Source of the DNA: Rhodococcus qingshengii JCM 15477 | GTDB taxonomy: Bacteria; Actinomycetota; Actinomycetes; Mycobacteriales; Mycobacteriaceae | DNA: 64,000 bases | Reading direction: 5' to 3' | NCBI RefSeq assembly: GCF_023221595.1 | Contig: NZ_CP096563.1 | Location: 3,429,501 to 3,493,500, forward strand | Shown: positions 32,718 to 41,277 of the stretch, in pieces | Numbering within the stretch: the first letter of the stretch is position 1 | Layout: each line of letters begins with the position of its first letter | Made by a program: the position numbers and the translations under genes | The notes under the pieces: generated by a model | The model's database searches: none | What the model was told of the DNA's origin: nothing | Seen by the model: the letters and a program-made list of their open reading frames with translations, nothing else

Positions 32718-32757
32718 CTCACCTGGGCGACCTGATTCTCTGCGCGATTTGAGATCT

Positions 32758-33540
32758 CTAGGCGACCTGAATCGAGCGCTTCGCAAGCCCCATCCAGAAT
32801 CCGTCGATCACCTGGGTGGGCACCTGTTCCGGATCGGATGACGCACCGAGCGTGACGAACAACGGGGCGAAGTGCTCGATGGTCGGATGCGCGTACGGCA
32901 TCCCGGGAGCTTGAGCGCGGAAGTCGATCAAGGAATCGACGTCACCGGCAGCGAACCTCTCCCCTGCCCACGCGTCGAATTCCGCCGACCATCCCGGGGC
33001 CTGCGCCTCCGGTGACGGATCGCGCAGGAACGGTAGCCCGTGCGTGGTGAATCCGGATCCCACGATCAGTACACCTTGCTCACGGAGTGGCCGTAGGCGC
33101 TGTCCGAGATGGAGCAAACGCTCGGGATCGAGGGTGGGCAGCGAAATTTGCAGTACCGGGATGTCTGCGTCCGGGTACATCACCGTGAGCGGCACGTAGG
33201 CACCGTGATCCAGGCCTCGATTCGGCTGCTGAACCACGCGTTCGTTGTCCGGCATCAACGCGGCAACCTGGGCGGCGAGTTCCGGAGCGCCGGGAGAGTT
33301 GTACTTCGCGCGGTAGAACCTCTCGGGAAAACCACCGAAGTCGTAGATGAGCGGGGTGCCCGTGGTCGTCGATCCGATCGTCAGCGGTGCTGATTCCCAG
33401 TGCGCCGATACGACGAGGATTGCCGTCGGCCGCGGAAGATCGCCGGCCCACGCCCCCAACTGGTCGACCCACAACGCGCTGTCCACCAGCGGCGGAGCAC
33501 CGTGGCTGAGATACAGCGCAGGCATGGTTGTGGTGGACAT
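32758..33540 (-). CDS. Class III extradiol dioxygenase (4,5-DOPA dioxygenase-like)
   Basis: A 260-residue non-heme iron enzyme. Likely metal ligands are the histidine of YLSHGAPPL, the histidine of VVSAHWE, and those of GLDHGAYVPL and GSGFTTHGLPF. The family (LigB-like, YgiD) opens catechol rings next to a hydroxyl. It is divergent from the marR gene, with a palindrome between them, so the dioxygenase is probably repressed by that MarR protein and induced by an aromatic compound. Confidence 0.88.
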   Translation of the reverse strand: MSTTTMPALYLSHGAPPLVDSALWVDQLGAWAGDLPRPTAILVVSAHWESAPLTIGSTTTGTPLIYDFGGFPERFYRAKYNSPGAPELAAQVAALMPDNERVVQQPNRGLDHGAYVPLTVMYPDADIPVLQISLPTLDPERLLHLGQRLRPLREQGVLIVGSGFTTHGLPFLRDPSPEAQAPGWSAEFDAWAGERFAAGDVDSLIDFRAQAPGMPYAHPTIEHFAPLFVTLGASSDPEQVPTQVIDGFWMGLAKRSIQVA

Positions 33541-33569
33541 ACGGACTCCTCGGGATAGACATTCGTCGT

Positions 33570-33587
33570 AAGTTGAAGGTTCAACTT
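33570..33587. promoter_or_regulatory. MarR-type operator palindrome
   Basis: AAGTTGAA-GG-TTCAACTT is a perfect 8-bp inverted repeat in the 174-bp gap between the dioxygenase and marR genes, 30 bp before the dioxygenase start. AT-rich TTAATATAGAAC beside it can supply a -10. Confidence 0.7.
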
Positions 33588-33714
33588 AATATAGAACTCA
33601 ACACTTGCGTCCCGCAACTATTCCCCGCAGGATTCTTCTGGACATGCGTCTGAGACGCTGTACACAAGCACGCTCCGTGCACGAAGAATGCTCGACCCGA
33701 AGGAGAAGTCACCG

Positions 33715-34224
33715 ATGAGTGAACCGACCGCGCAGCCCGACGCGCAGTCTCAGACGAAGTGGCTCACAGCCGAGCAGCAAGAAGCATGGCTGACACTGAT
33801 CGCTCTCGTGACACGGTTGCCTGCCGCACTCGACACTCAACTACAACGCGATTCGGCACTCACACACTTCGAATACTTCGTACTCGCGGCACTCTCGGAC
33901 GCCCCCGAGCACAAGCTCCAGTTGTCGGTACTGGCCCAGCGCGCGAACGCGTCCCTGTCCCGCCTCTCGCACGTGATCACGAAGATGGAGAAGGCCGGCT
34001 GGGTGAAACGGGAAGTCATTCGTGGCAGCCGCGGCTCCAACGCAGTGCTCACCGACGAGGGAATGGCAAAGGTGGTCGCGGCCGCACCGCCGCACGTCGC
34101 CTCAGTTCAAGGTCTCCTCTTCGAGGGCCTCGACGATCGCCAGGTCGCCCAGCTTTCGTCGTTGGGTACAGCAATGCTCACCCAACTGGACAAGGGAATC
34201 GCCGCCGGACTCGGCAAGGCCTGA
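33715..34224 (+). CDS. MarR-family transcriptional regulator
   Basis: A 169-residue protein starting at ATG 33715, preceded by AAGGAGAAG. It has a dimerisation helix (QEAWLTLIALVTRLPAALDTQLQRDSALTHFEYFVLAALSDAPE), the winged helix (LQLSVLAQRANASLSRLSHVITKMEKAGWVKREVIRGSRGSNAVLTDEGMAKV), and a C-terminal helical pair. It probably controls the divergent dioxygenase through the palindrome at 33570-33587 and may sense a phenolic ligand. Confidence 0.9.
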   Translation: MSEPTAQPDAQSQTKWLTAEQQEAWLTLIALVTRLPAALDTQLQRDSALTHFEYFVLAALSDAPEHKLQLSVLAQRANASLSRLSHVITKMEKAGWVKREVIRGSRGSNAVLTDEGMAKVVAAAPPHVASVQGLLFEGLDDRQVAQLSSLGTAMLTQLDKGIAAGLGKA

Positions 34225-34252
34225 CCACATCCCCGAGACGAGCGACTGATGA

Positions 34253-35791
34253 TCAAGACGGCAGCTTCGCGAGGTCGAGTGCAGCCAAGTGACTGAACAG
34301 CATGCTCGCTCCGATCGGGTTTCCACCGCCGGGGTACGTAGTCCCGCTGGCCGCTGCCATCGTGTTCCCCGCCGCGTACAACCCGGCAATCGCCGTACCG
34401 TCGGCTTTGAGCACCCTCCCGGTCGCGTCGGTGCGTAGACCACCTTTGGTCCCGAGGTCGGAGATGCCGAAAGCGGCAGCGTGAAACGGCCCTTGGTCGA
34501 TCGGTACGAGCGGCGAAGCCCCTTCGGAGAAGGCGCGGTCGTACGCAGCGTCTCCTCGACCGAAGTCCGTGTCGACGCCCGTCGCCGCAAACGCGTTGAA
34601 TCGCTTCACGGTCTCCACCAGTTCCGCTGCGGGAACATCGATCTGGGCAGCGAGGTCTTCGAGTGTCCGTGCACTCTTCCACAACCCCGCATCCACATAC
34701 TGCTCCGTCTGTGCCATGGGTACGTTGGGCGCCTTCACCGGCGGCACTGCGCCTTCGCTGTTGTCGTAGATCATCCAGTACGGCGTGGTTACTTTCCCTG
34801 CCCGCATGTGTTCGATGACGGCGCGGCCCAAGCGGTCGTACGGCGCTGATTCGTTGACGAATCGGCGACCGTCGTCGTCCACGAAGATTCCGCCGGTGAA
34901 CCACAGCGCAAACGCGGAGCGGCCATCCGGATGGGTCAGTCCCGGCGACCACCAGGCCTCTCCCATGAGGTCGGTGTCGGCGCCCGCGGCGACCGCCGCC
35001 TGGTGTGCCTTCCCGAGGTTGCCGGGGCAGCCCATCGTGTCGAGAGCGGATCCGGGGACACCGAATTCGGCCCGCAAGGTCTCGTTCTGCTCGAATCCAC
35101 CGGCGGCGAGGATCACTCCTCTGCGTGCCTGAATGGTTCGACGCCGACCATCTCGGTCGACGACCGCGCCGACGACCGATCCGTCCTCGACGACCAATTC
35201 TTCGAGAGTGGTCTTCAGGTGCATGGTGGCGTTCGGGAGTTCCGCAAGAGCCAACAGGAATCGACCGATCAACGACTGGCCGCCGACGAGGTACTTCGGC
35301 AACTTCTCCCCCAGCCGTTCCGTCGCCAGCGGCGGACGAAGCGAATCACGAAGGGCACCCATCTTGTTCGCGTTCATCGGCTTGGGAACAATGTGCCGTC
35401 CACTCGCTCGAGCCTTGGGCTCTTCACCGAAGTAGTCGGGCCACGGCAGTATCTGAAACTCGAAGTTCGAGTCCTCTTCGAGGTAGTCGATCAACCCGGC
35501 GCCACCTCGAACGTAGGCTTCCTGAACGTCGGCGGGCGTACGATCACCCACCACTGATCGGTAGTACTCCAGCGCATCCTCGATGGTGTCGTCGTCCCCG
35601 CCCCGACGAAGAACGGCGTTGCACGGGAACCACATTCCGCCGCCGCCCGAGTACGCCGTTGTTCCGCCGTACTTGTCGGTTGCTTCGATCGCAATGACGT
35701 CGAGGCCTTCGCGGGCTGCCGTGTACGCGCCGGTGAGTCCGCCGCCTGATCCCACAGCGAGTACGTCGCACGTCTCGTCCCACTTCGTCAT
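34253..35791 (-). CDS. kstD: 3-ketosteroid delta-1-dehydrogenase family flavoprotein
   Basis: A 512-residue FAD enzyme starting at ATG 35791, preceded by AGAGG. FAD binding is in DVLAVGSGGGLTGAYTAAREGLDVIAIEATDKYGGTTAYSGGGMW. The C-terminal FAD part is GLYAAGNTMAAASGTTYPGGGNPIGASMLFSHLAA, with the GTYPGGG-type end found in KstD proteins. These enzymes introduce a 1,2 double bond into 3-ketosteroids, starting ring B opening. The N-terminal sequence resembles the KstD3-type isoenzymes. A near-consensus KstR box lies 31 bp upstream. It is divergent from a TetR gene. Confidence 0.88.
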   Translation of the reverse strand: MTKWDETCDVLAVGSGGGLTGAYTAAREGLDVIAIEATDKYGGTTAYSGGGGMWFPCNAVLRRGGDDDTIEDALEYYRSVVGDRTPADVQEAYVRGGAGLIDYLEEDSNFEFQILPWPDYFGEEPKARASGRHIVPKPMNANKMGALRDSLRPPLATERLGEKLPKYLVGGQSLIGRFLLALAELPNATMHLKTTLEELVVEDGSVVGAVVDRDGRRRTIQARRGVILAAGGFEQNETLRAEFGVPGSALDTMGCPGNLGKAHQAAVAAGADTDLMGEAWWSPGLTHPDGRSAFALWFTGGIFVDDDGRRFVNESAPYDRLGRAVIEHMRAGKVTTPYWMIYDNSEGAVPPVKAPNVPMAQTEQYVDAGLWKSARTLEDLAAQIDVPAAELVETVKRFNAFAATGVDTDFGRGDAAYDRAFSEGASPLVPIDQGPFHAAAFGISDLGTKGGLRTDATGRVLKADGTAIAGLYAAGNTMAAASGTTYPGGGNPIGASMLFSHLAALDLAKLPS

Positions 35792-35821
35792 CGTCAGCCT
35801 CTCTGATTCTGGGCACAGTTT

Positions 35822-35835
35822 CCGAACATGTTCTA
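35822..35835. promoter_or_regulatory. KstR-box-like sequence before kstD
   Basis: CCGAACATGTTCTA matches the KstR half-palindrome consensus TNNAACNNGTTNNA in all but its first base. A further GTTCTAA half-site follows. KstR represses steroid-degradation genes in Rhodococcus and Mycobacterium. Confidence 0.55.
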
Positions 35836-35890
35836 GAAATCGTTCTAACACGTGGACTTAGCGATCGCGGGGGTTCGAAATTCTGTCCCA

Positions 35891-35959
35891 CCGAGCGGGA
35901 GCGAGACATGACGCCGAGGGGGAGCGAGACATGACACCGAGCGGGAGCGAGAACGAGCA
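35891..35959. repeat. Three 23-bp tandem repeats between kstD and tetR
   Basis: Units 35891-35913, 35914-35936 and 35937-35959 share CCGAGCGGGAGCGAGACATG with few changes; the third is degraded at its end. They lie 15 bp upstream of the tetR -35. They are tandem, without spacers, so not CRISPR. Confidence 0.75.
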
Positions 35960-35974
35960 GCGATAGCGCACACT

Positions 35975-36019
35975 TTGCTCGCACCGGTCTGATCCCGTAG
36001 TGTCTGGACACATGTCTGG
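35975..36019 (+). promoter_or_regulatory. Leaderless tetR promoter with start-codon-centred operator
   Basis: The -35 is TTGCTC (35975-35980), the spacer is 17 bp, and the -10 is TAGTGT (35998-36003). The 16-bp palindrome CTGGACACATGTCTGG (36004-36019) has the ATG of tetR (36012) at its centre. The same arrangement occurs at 55139-55183 and 56256-56301. Confidence 0.75.
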
Positions 36020-36602
36020 TAAGACCAAGTTCGAGTCCACTCGTCGACGGCTCACACAGCAGCAAGCCGAAACCGTCGATCGATTGACCGCGGCAGCGAT
36101 CACGGTCCTGCGCGACAAAGGGTTTGCCGATCTGACTGTACGAATGGTGGCAGCGGAAGCCGGTGTCGCCGCAGCCACGGCATACACCTATTTTTCGTCC
36201 AAGAGTCACCTTGTGGCAGAACTGTTCTGGCGCCGACTCGACGCGGTACCGCACGAGCCCTCCCCCGAGGCGGAACGAGAAGCGCAGGTCTGCTCGGTCC
36301 TTCGAAGCGTCGCACTCCTCGTTTCCGACGAACCGGAGCTGGCCGCGGCCGTGACCACTGCGATGATGGGCAATGATCCCGACGTCGAACACCTTCGGGG
36401 ACGTATCGGCAAGAACATCCGCGAGCGGCTCATCGAGGCGCTGGGGCCGTCATACGATCCCGACGTACTCGAAGCACTCGAAATCTCCTGGTCCGGAGCG
36501 CTTGTTCGAGCCGGCATGGGTTACGAGTCCTATTCGCAGATCGCAGACCGGCTCGAAGTCACTGCCAGGCTGATCATGGCGGGCCGCGACAACCTTCACT
36601 AG
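36012..36602 (+). CDS. TetR-family regulator, paralogue of the one at 54541-55146
   Basis: A 196-residue repressor. The N-terminal helix-turn-helix is TVLRDKGFADLTVRMVAAEAGVAAATAYTYFSSKSHLVAELFWRRL. It and the second TetR share ESTRRRLT-QAETV, the AAEAG-ATAYTYF-SK-HLVAE-FWRRL recognition region, a MMGNDPDVEHLRGRIG-type ligand-domain segment and GAL-RAG-GY-SY-QIA-RLE near the end. I start at ATG 36012, the centre of the operator, where a leaderless transcript would begin; a GTG at 36000 lies before that point. Its stop codon overlaps that of the convergent mce-associated gene by 2 nt. It probably represses itself and the regulon between the two regulators. Confidence 0.88.
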   Translation: MSGKTKFESTRRRLTQQQAETVDRLTAAAITVLRDKGFADLTVRMVAAEAGVAAATAYTYFSSKSHLVAELFWRRLDAVPHEPSPEAEREAQVCSVLRSVALLVSDEPELAAAVTTAMMGNDPDVEHLRGRIGKNIRERLIEALGPSYDPDVLEALEISWSGALVRAGMGYESYSQIADRLEVTARLIMAGRDNLH

Positions 36603-37066
36603 ATGGGGGTCATGGCACTCACCAGCCATGTGCCGTCGACTCGATCGAGTGTCACCTCGACTCGGCTCGACGTCGACGCTGGTGCCGGCCGCGCGGTACT
36701 CGTCGTGATCTGATCGACGAACACGAGCACTTCCGCGCGGTCCGCGGCAACGGAGAGCACACCGACATCGACGACTCGGGCTTTCGTGCTGATTCCCTGC
36801 TCCTTCGACTGTGGGGCAACTGTTTTCGATCCGAATTCGGTGAAACTGTCCTGAAACGATCCGCCGGCGCCTTCGGCCGCTCGTGCGAGATCGTCGTCGA
36901 CGGTATCGCTGTTGTAGCTCAGGAGCTTCTCGACGAGCGTGGGCGCCACACCGATCACCTCGGCACGTGCGGTTTCAGCGTCCCCCGAACGGTGGTGACT
37001 CCAGATCGCAGTGCCGCCGACTCCCATCAAGACCAACGCTGCAAGCGCTATGACCATGCGCTTCAC
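36599..37066 (-). CDS. Mce-associated membrane protein (second Mam)
   Basis: A 155-residue protein with one N-terminal span (MVIALAALVLMGVGGTAIW) and an exported NTF2-like domain: AEVIGVAPTLVEKLLSYNSDTVDDDLARAAEGAGGSFQDSFTEFG, ADRAEVLVFVDQITTS and VEVTLDRVDGTWLVSAMTPI. Mam proteins stabilise Mce transporters. It is the last gene of the 18-gene leftward run, and its stop overlaps the convergent tetR stop. Confidence 0.85.
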   Translation of the reverse strand: MKRMVIALAALVLMGVGGTAIWSHHRSGDAETARAEVIGVAPTLVEKLLSYNSDTVDDDLARAAEGAGGSFQDSFTEFGSKTVAPQSKEQGISTKARVVDVGVLSVAADRAEVLVFVDQITTSTARPAPASTSSRVEVTLDRVDGTWLVSAMTPI

Positions 37067-37599
37067 GGCACGAACTCCACACTCGACATCAGTACCCGCC
37101 CGTCGACGTCCTCGACACCGACGCGCAGACGGTAGGTGCGCGCCGAAGACTCTCCCGCTGAATTGCCGACCTGAGCAGATGCCGCGATCAGCACCACCCC
37201 CGAGTTACCGGATTCCGATGCCAAGGCTGCGGTGTCGACACGCCCGTCGGAATCGACGGCAAAATCACGGATGGACGCGACGAACGCAGATTCGCCGGAC
37301 TTCAGTTCGTCGGCAAAGGTTCCCGTACTCAGCGACTGCAGTGTCTCGAGGTCCTCGTCGACTGTGGCGGAGTGAACGTCGATCAGAGCGAGGGCTCCTG
37401 CGACCGCACCGTCGACGTACTCTTGACGCTGGGACTCTCGCGCGCGGTCCGATCGAACTGCCAGAGCACCGAAGACGACAACGACGCTCAGAGCCGCGAG
37501 TGCAATCCAGACCAGGGCAGTGAGTACACCGCGCTTCCCTCCGACCGGATCCAGCACCTCACCTCTCAGCGATTCGTCGGCGTCAGCAACTGTTGCCAC
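37063..37599 (-). CDS. Mce-associated membrane protein (first Mam)
   Basis: A 178-residue protein. A polar start is followed by one span (VLTALVWIALAALSVVVVFGALAV) and an exported domain: GAVAGALALIDVHSATVDEDLETLQSLSTGTFADELKSG, SGVVLIAASAQVGNSAG, YRLRVGVEDVDGRVLMSSVEFVP. It is similar in design to the next gene. Its start overlaps the end of mceF by 34 nt. Confidence 0.85.
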   Translation of the reverse strand: MATVADADESLRGEVLDPVGGKRGVLTALVWIALAALSVVVVFGALAVRSDRARESQRQEYVDGAVAGALALIDVHSATVDEDLETLQSLSTGTFADELKSGESAFVASIRDFAVDSDGRVDTAALASESGNSGVVLIAASAQVGNSAGESSARTYRLRVGVEDVDGRVLMSSVEFVP

Positions 37600-38885
37600 G
37601 GCTCACCCTCCCCCGGGCCGGAGTCAGCCGGAGCCAACTCCGTGTGTTGATAGTCGACTCCGTCAGGCCCGGTGTACAACTCGCCGGGTGCATTGGTCCC
37701 CGACGGCACGTACGCTTCGGGGCTCCGGCAGATCTCCGGGCTCGGTGCTCGTTTGCCCGGTACCTCCATGCAGGGAATGTTCCGAGATCCACGAACGGCG
37801 AAGACCGAGTTCTGTGGCACTTTGCAGTACAGATCAGCCGGGGTGTCCGGCACACTCGTCTGGGTCGGGTCCCGTCGCTGATCGGCCGGAAGGTAACCGG
37901 TCGAGCACGCCGCAGGGTCCTGCGCTTGGAGATGGAAGTTGACGTTCGCGGCGCCGTCCACCTGCCCGCGTTGTACGACGGTTTCCTGTGCCGCGACCAG
38001 TGGCGGCAAGATGACGAGCACCTGCTCCAAACCGGCGTTGTACGTCAAAGCCACCTGAGCGGTGCTGGTGAAATTGGCAAGCAGCACAGGCAAAGTGGGT
38101 TTGAGGCCTTGAAACAGCAGGTCGGCTTCAGTCGCGAAGCCCGGTCCGGTCTCGAGGATATTGCGCACGGACCCGTCGGCGACCTCCAACTGTCCACTGA
38201 GTTGAGCGACACTGGACGCCCACTGGCGAATCTGATCGCCCGTCACCACCTGTGTCTGCAGGAGCGGATCCAACTGCTGTACGAGCGTCGTAGCCGGCGT
38301 TGTGGCAGCGGACATCTGATCGACGAACGAAGTGGTCGAATCCAGCAGACGAGCCAGATCCTCTCCCCTGCCTCCGAAAGCTGCCGCGGACTCGTCGATC
38401 ACCGATCGCAACTTGTCCTGCGGTACGGATGCGAGCATCGCCTGCGCCTGATCGAGGACCGGTCCGATCTCGGTCGGGATCGTGACAGCGTCGGGGCCGA
38501 TCACGTCTCCGTCGGTCAGAAAGGGTCCGTCCGCGGTGCTCGGTTGCATGTCGACGTATTGCTCGCCGATGGCCGACACACTTCGCACCGCTACTGCGAG
38601 CCCGCTGGAGGGAACGGGAACCGCACTCTCCAAAGATAATTCGGCGCGTACCACTCCCGGAGACAGACGCACCGACCTGACCTGACCGATGGTGTCGCCG
38701 CGATAGGTCACGTTCGCGTTCCGATACAGGCCACCGGCGTCCGGCAGTTCGACTGTCACCGAATAGCGCCCGATTCCGAGCATGGTCGGAACTCTCAGGT
38801 ACGAGATAGCCGCTGCGCTCATGCCTATCACCGCCAGGATCGCGAAGATCGTCAATTGCCTTCGCACCAACTTCGTGAGAATCAT
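37566..38885 (-). CDS. mceF: MceF substrate-binding protein
   Basis: A 439-residue protein with an N-terminal span (LTIFAILAVIGMSAAAISYL) followed by the MCE domain (YSVTVELPDAGGLYRNANVTYRGDTIGQVRSVRLSPGVVRAELSLE) and a long helical region to about residue 290. The extracellular tail is Pro/Cys-rich (AQDPAACSTGYLPADQRRDP, SRNIPCMEVPGKRAPSPEICRSPEAYVPSGTNAPGELYTG), as is usual for MceF. It forms part of the hexameric tunnel through the periplasm. Confidence 0.92.
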   Translation of the reverse strand: MILTKLVRRQLTIFAILAVIGMSAAAISYLRVPTMLGIGRYSVTVELPDAGGLYRNANVTYRGDTIGQVRSVRLSPGVVRAELSLESAVPVPSSGLAVAVRSVSAIGEQYVDMQPSTADGPFLTDGDVIGPDAVTIPTEIGPVLDQAQAMLASVPQDKLRSVIDESAAAFGGRGEDLARLLDSTTSFVDQMSAATTPATTLVQQLDPLLQTQVVTGDQIRQWASSVAQLSGQLEVADGSVRNILETGPGFATEADLLFQGLKPTLPVLLANFTSTAQVALTYNAGLEQVLVILPPLVAAQETVVQRGQVDGAANVNFHLQAQDPAACSTGYLPADQRRDPTQTSVPDTPADLYCKVPQNSVFAVRGSRNIPCMEVPGKRAPSPEICRSPEAYVPSGTNAPGELYTGPDGVDYQHTELAPADSGPGEGEPWQQLLTPTNR

Positions 38886-40015
38886 CGTCCACCTCCCTGG
38901 GCGGGCTGCGCTGTGCCAAGTGGGCCGGGCTGCCCTGTGCCGAGTGGGGCGGTCAAAGGATCGACCAGTACTCCGTTCTCCACCGGAGTTTGCGGCGCCC
39001 CGAACGGCGTACCGAAGCCGAGACCCGACTGGAGGCGATTACTCGTGAGGTCGATCAGCGCCCACAAATTGGTGTAATCGCCGCGCATTCCGTCGTCGAT
39101 GGTCGTCTGGGGGAAGGGGAAGGTACTCAGGTTGCCCAAATTGTTGATCAGGTCCGGTCCTGTTTCGACCACCTTCTGCAGCGTCAATTCCAAGGCGCTC
39201 AAATTGGCTTTCAAATCGTCGCGGGTCCGGTCGACCAGATCGGTCCCGACGTCCCCGAACCTGCCGACCGCATCGAGGGCGGTGGTCAGGTCGACGCGTT
39301 GGGCGCTGAGTTCCGCCAAGGCCGGATCAAGGGTCTCCAACGCCTCACCGAGAACGTCTCGCTGAGCCGTGATCTCGCCGGCGAAGACGTCGAGATTCTC
39401 CATGGTCGTGACCATCGCATCACGTTGGCGGTCGAGTGTTTCGGTCACGGTATCCATCTGACTCAGCAGGTCGCGCGCCGCATCCGTCCGTCCGCCGAGC
39501 GCCGTGTTCAGCTCCGTGGTGATGCTGTGAATCTGAGCGAGCCCGCCGCCGTTGAGGACCAATGACAGTGCCGTCAACGCTTCCTCGGTGGTGGGATAGA
39601 CGCCGGCCGACGCGAGGGGGATCACCGATCCCTCCGACAACCGCCCTTCCGGCGCAACATCGGTAGGCGGCGCAAGCGCGACGTGTTTGGACCCGAGCAG
39701 GCTGGTTTGGCCGATCGTGGCAGTCGCATTGGCGGGCAGGGACACCGAACCGTCGAGTGCAACCGTCACCCGTGCGTGCCAGTTGTCGGTCTCGATCGCA
39801 CTGATACTTCCGACCGTCACGTCGTTGACCATGACCGGAGAGTTGGGACTTATCGACGTGACGTCCGGCATCTCGATCACGACTGCGAAACTCCCCTCAC
39901 CGCGCCCAGCCGCGCCTGGCAGCGAAACCGAATTCAGCCCGCTCCATTGGCAACCCGCCAGAACCAGCACGGTGCTCGCCCCCACACAGACTGTCACCCA
40001 CCTCCGGGTAGTCAT
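38882..40015 (-). CDS. mceE: MceE lipoprotein
   Basis: A 377-residue lipoprotein with signal and lipobox VLAGC (C22), which is the standard mark of the fifth Mce protein. The MCE domain is GEGSFAVVIEMPDVTSISPNSPVMVNDVTVGSISAIE, followed by helices (LTALSLVLNGGGLAQIHSITTELNTALGG) and a Pro/Gly/Gln-rich tail. It overlaps mceD and mceF by 4 nt. Confidence 0.93.
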   Translation of the reverse strand: MTTRRWVTVCVGASTVLVLAGCQWSGLNSVSLPGAAGRGEGSFAVVIEMPDVTSISPNSPVMVNDVTVGSISAIETDNWHARVTVALDGSVSLPANATATIGQTSLLGSKHVALAPPTDVAPEGRLSEGSVIPLASAGVYPTTEEALTALSLVLNGGGLAQIHSITTELNTALGGRTDAARDLLSQMDTVTETLDRQRDAMVTTMENLDVFAGEITAQRDVLGEALETLDPALAELSAQRVDLTTALDAVGRFGDVGTDLVDRTRDDLKANLSALELTLQKVVETGPDLINNLGNLSTFPFPQTTIDDGMRGDYTNLWALIDLTSNRLQSGLGFGTPFGAPQTPVENGVLVDPLTAPLGTGQPGPLGTAQPAQGGGR

Positions 40016-41277
40016 CGGGGTTCCGTCGACGGCATGAGCAGTCCGGCCAGGTCAGGCGCCGGGGGCATGATCGGAAAGCTCAAGGCGCCAGTCGGTTCCA
40101 GATCAGGCTCGCTGTACACCAGTTGGTCCGGAAGAGCCCCGAGCGCCCGGGTCGGATTGATGCTCAGGTCCGGGTAGTTCGCCTTGATCGTGTTGAGCAA
40201 CGGGCCGAGGTATTCGATGCACAAATCCGCGCCCTTCTTCGAGGTGTCGTTGGCCAGGCCGGCGATTCCGCCGCAGATCAAGTCGATCGGGTTGCCGACG
40301 TTCTGGAATGCGGGCACACCCACCATCGCTCCTTGGGCCGGCCGGTAGACGTTGTAGTAGTTCGACAACGCTGTCGGAGCCAGATGCAGTACCTTCTCGA
40401 GACCTGCGCGCTTGTCGACCAATACCTGGGACACGTCGGCCAACTTCGCGATCTGCTCCGTCAAGCCGGTTCGGTTCTGTTCGACGAACCGCTGTACGTC
40501 GACGACGGCGGCGTCCAGATCGGCGAGAGCCGGAGCCAATTGCGTCCGGCTCTCGGCGAGCACACTCGAGACGTTTGCCAGTCGTCCTTGGAACTGAACG
40601 ATCTGTTCGTCGCTTGCGGCGAGTGCGGTCGTGAAGGTCTGCAGGCCGCGGATGGTGCCGAACAGATCGGCTCCGCCTTCGTCGAGTGTGCTCATAGCCT
40701 CCGAGAGTTCGGTCACCGAGCGCCCCAGCGCTTCCCCGTTGCCAGCCAGTGCGGATCCGGCACCGTCGAGGAAGTTGGCGGCGGGACCGCGATCGTCCCC
40801 GACGGGGCCCAAAGCGTCGGCAGCCCGGCCCAGCTGTTCCTTGATCTGGTCCCACTCGACCGGGACGGCCGTTCTGTCGAGTGGGATCTCCGCACCGTCA
40901 TTCAGTGCGTCGGCGCCGTCCGTCACCGCCGGCGTCAACTGCACGAAGCGGGCCGAGACCAGCGACTGGGCAACGATCACCGCTTTCGCGTCCTCGGCGA
41001 CGGGAACCTCGCGCGCCAATTTCAGTTCGACGCGCATTCGATCTCCCTGTGGGGCGATCGCGGTGACGCGGCCGACGTCGACTCCCACGACACGAACGTC
41101 GTCACCGACATACAGACCGGTCGTCGAGGTGAAGTAGGCCGTCACGTTGTAGTAGCGCAGATGTTGCACCGCAAGGTATCCCGACACGACGACGATCGCC
41201 GCACCGATGACGCTTCCACCAACGACGGCGATTCGGCGCCAGTTCACCGGTTTGCGAACTCGTAAGGCACCCATCAT
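40012..41277 (-). CDS. mceD: MceD substrate-binding protein
   Basis: A 421-residue protein with an N-terminal span (IAVVGGSVIGAAIVVVSGYLAV), an MCE domain (YNVTAYFTSTTGLYVGDDVRVVGVDVGRVTAIAPQGDRMRVELKL) and a helical region. Its tail is Pro-rich and binds no obvious ligand. The start is one of two adjacent ATG codons (41277 or 41274). Confidence 0.92.
   Translation of the reverse strand: MMGALRVRKPVNWRRIAVVGGSVIGAAIVVVSGYLAVQHLRYYNVTAYFTSTTGLYVGDDVRVVGVDVGRVTAIAPQGDRMRVELKLAREVPVAEDAKAVIVAQSLVSARFVQLTPAVTDGADALNDGAEIPLDRTAVPVEWDQIKEQLGRAADALGPVGDDRGPAANFLDGAGSALAGNGEALGRSVTELSEAMSTLDEGGADLFGTIRGLQTFTTALAASDEQIVQFQGRLANVSSVLAESRTQLAPALADLDAAVVDVQRFVEQNRTGLTEQIAKLADVSQVLVDKRAGLEKVLHLAPTALSNYYNVYRPAQGAMVGVPAFQNVGNPIDLICGGIAGLANDTSKKGADLCIEYLGPLLNTIKANYPDLSINPTRALGALPDQLVYSEPDLEPTGALSFPIMPPAPDLAGLLMPSTEPR

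Noticed and set aside
35891..35959. CRISPR array
   Set aside because: The 23-bp units are contiguous without spacers and there are no cas genes.
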